Source: Microvirga sp. (GTDB lineage Bacteria > Pseudomonadota > Alphaproteobacteria > Rhizobiales > Beijerinckiaceae). Taken from it: 64,000 bases of DNA. Each line of letters begins with the position of its first letter. The first letter of the stretch is position 1. Position numbers and translations under genes: made by a program. The notes beneath the pieces were generated by a model. That model was not told where the DNA came from. It ran no database searches and saw only the letters and a program-made list of their open reading frames with translations. This document shows positions 63,331 through 64,000 of this stretch, piece by piece. The stretch covers positions 1 through 64,000 of the forward strand of contig JAQSWQ010000027.1 in NCBI GenBank assembly GCA_029266525.1. Direction: 5' to 3'.

Positions 63331-63549
63331 ATGGCTGGCGACCCCCAAGCGACACGTGCCGATTTTGACAGCCTTGTGAAGAAGCTTTGCTCATTCGCGG
63401 AGACGCTGAGTGCCAGCGAGCAGCTCGCGTTCGCCCAGATGCTAGGTGGTGCCGATCTCCCGCAGGCGGACAGCCGGAATGATTTTCCGGGCGAGTCATG
63501 GCAGCACCTGATGGGAATGGTATCCAACAACGCCGGCACGGTAAAGTAG
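63331..63549 (+). CDS. Candidate RiPP precursor peptide B
   Basis: 72 residues, paralogue of peptide A, 160 bases downstream on the same strand. GGAGG lies nine bases before ATG 63331. Helical leader-like part TRADFDSLVKKLCSFAETLS and ASEQLAFAQML, then a variable linker (residues 44-48), then NDFPGESWQHLMGMVSNNAG and four more residues. One cysteine (residue 20), outside the tail. The retained length and pattern, with change concentrated in the linker and last residues, indicate selection on two related peptides. Function unknown. Confidence 0.74.
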   Translation: MAGDPQATRADFDSLVKKLCSFAETLSASEQLAFAQMLGGADLPQADSRNDFPGESWQHLMGMVSNNAGTVK

Positions 63550-63563
63550 AACAGGCTCCGAGA

Positions 63564-64000
63564 TCAGAACTTCCCGAACCTGAGATACGCCTCCTGCGGG
63601 TCGGTGCCGGCGAGGATCGCGGTGCGGACCTTGTTCTCCGTCGAGATCGCGGTCTCGGCCTTGGCGATGACCTCCTCGATGATGCCTCTCGGTACGCGGA
63701 TCGCCCCGTCGTGGTCGGCAACGAGGTAGTCGCCGGGCCGCACGGCGACGTCCCCGATCCGGATCTCGACGTCGAAGCCGGCCGGCCGCCAGTACCCGAC
63801 GATGTCGCGCGGGGTGAACCCGCGGCTCCAGGTCTCGAAGTTCATCTCGATGAGGAAGTTCACGTCGCGGACATAGCCGTCGACGAGGCAGCCGAGCACC
63901 CCCTTGTTCTTGAGCGTCTCGGCCGAGAGCTCGCCCATATGGGCGACCACGCGGTCGTTCGGCTGGCAGACCCAGATATGCCCGGCTTTCGCTTTGGACA
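63564..64000 (-). CDS. RraA-family protein, 5' end beyond the window
   Basis: C-terminal ~145 residues of an RraA-like fold protein (regulator of RNase E or aldolase-type enzymes). Visible: HIWVCQPNDRVVAHMGELSAETL (in parts), GCLVDGYVRDVNFLIEMNFETWSRGFTPRDIVGYWRP (in parts) and GDVAVRPGDYLVADHDGAIRVPRGI. The G-Y-x-R-D and D-x-x-G blocks are those used for metal and substrate binding in the 4-hydroxy-4-methyl-2-oxoglutarate aldolase relatives. The frame is open to 64000, so the start is not in this window. It converges with peptide gene B, ending 14 bases from it. Confidence 0.9.
   Translation of the reverse strand, partial: SKAKAGHIWVCQPNDRVVAHMGELSAETLKNKGVLGCLVDGYVRDVNFLIEMNFETWSRGFTPRDIVGYWRPAGFDVEIRIGDVAVRPGDYLVADHDGAIRVPRGIIEEVIAKAETAISTENKVRTAILAGTDPQEAYLRFGKF

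Noticed and set aside
62768-63379. 203-codon open frame, plus strand, covering the peptide genes
   Set aside because: It overlaps both paralogous peptide genes in another frame; the conserved similarity is in the peptide frames.

Overview
This is a GC-rich chromosomal segment from an alphaproteobacterium of the order Hyphomicrobiales (Rhizobiales). Evidence for this is the lineage-typical gene order (ybeZ-ybeY-ybeX-lnt next to metK-trmB; prfA-prmC-DUF4167; rimP-nusA-ylxR-infB-rbfA-truB-rpsO-pnp; trpFBA-accD-folC; addAB-murU-tsaE/amgK), a DivL-type kinase with tyrosine in place of the phospho-accepting histidine, CtrA boxes (TTAA-N7-TTAA), an EcfG-type stress promoter (GGAAC-N17-CGTT), a BTLCP-type transglutaminase-like protein and the alphaproteobacterial form of AddAB. 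A genus cannot be named from this window.

Layout. 1-524: catalytic-domain remnant of a tyrosine integrase, cut by the left edge. 810-12539 (minus): housekeeping block for Fe-S delivery (Nfu), t6A tRNA modification (tsaB) with rimI, metal regulation (fur), phospholipid acylation (plsC), ms2i6A modification (miaB), the ybeZYX-lnt set, an XRE regulator, metK and trmB. 12744-20127 (plus): cupin, lysC, PTS-Ntr enzyme I, release factor 1 and its methyltransferase, and a DUF4167 protein. 20173-20967 (minus): MOSC protein. 21022-28545: transcription/translation operon rimP to truB, with a promoter plus terminator leader. 28712-29260: ferritin-like YciF-type protein behind a stress promoter. 30150-32801: rpsO and a damaged pnp. 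32854-39229: PPOX flavoprotein, pyrE, trpFBA, accD, folC. 39240-53280 (minus): thioesterase, trxA, addAB, the murU and tsaE-amgK pair, divL and ahcY. 53342-54854: transglutaminase-like protein and an atypical receiver protein, divergent across a region holding three CtrA boxes. 55016-59863: AtuA-type two-gene unit, tripartite tricarboxylate receptor, YqaA membrane protein and an aldehyde dehydrogenase. 60190-64000: accessory stretch with an RlpA-like protein, a ycaO-tfuA pair, two tandem 72-residue peptide genes and a partial RraA-family gene.

The best candidate for an undescribed system is at 60715-63549. A YcaO and a TfuA are translationally coupled on the minus strand, which is the combination associated with peptide-backbone thioamide formation. 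Divergent to them are two small genes of equal length, 50 percent identical without gaps, each with a helical leader-like part and a conserved tail (DFPGE-x-WQ-x3-G-x2-SNN-x-G). They look like RiPP precursors. A second theme is CtrA-linked regulation: divL, the transglutaminase-like gene and the receiver gene all have CtrA-type boxes upstream. A third is lesions in conserved genes: an out-of-frame deletion in the KH domain of pnp, an apparent in-frame deletion near the end of accD and a one-base shift in the transglutaminase-like gene. These could be real or sequence errors.
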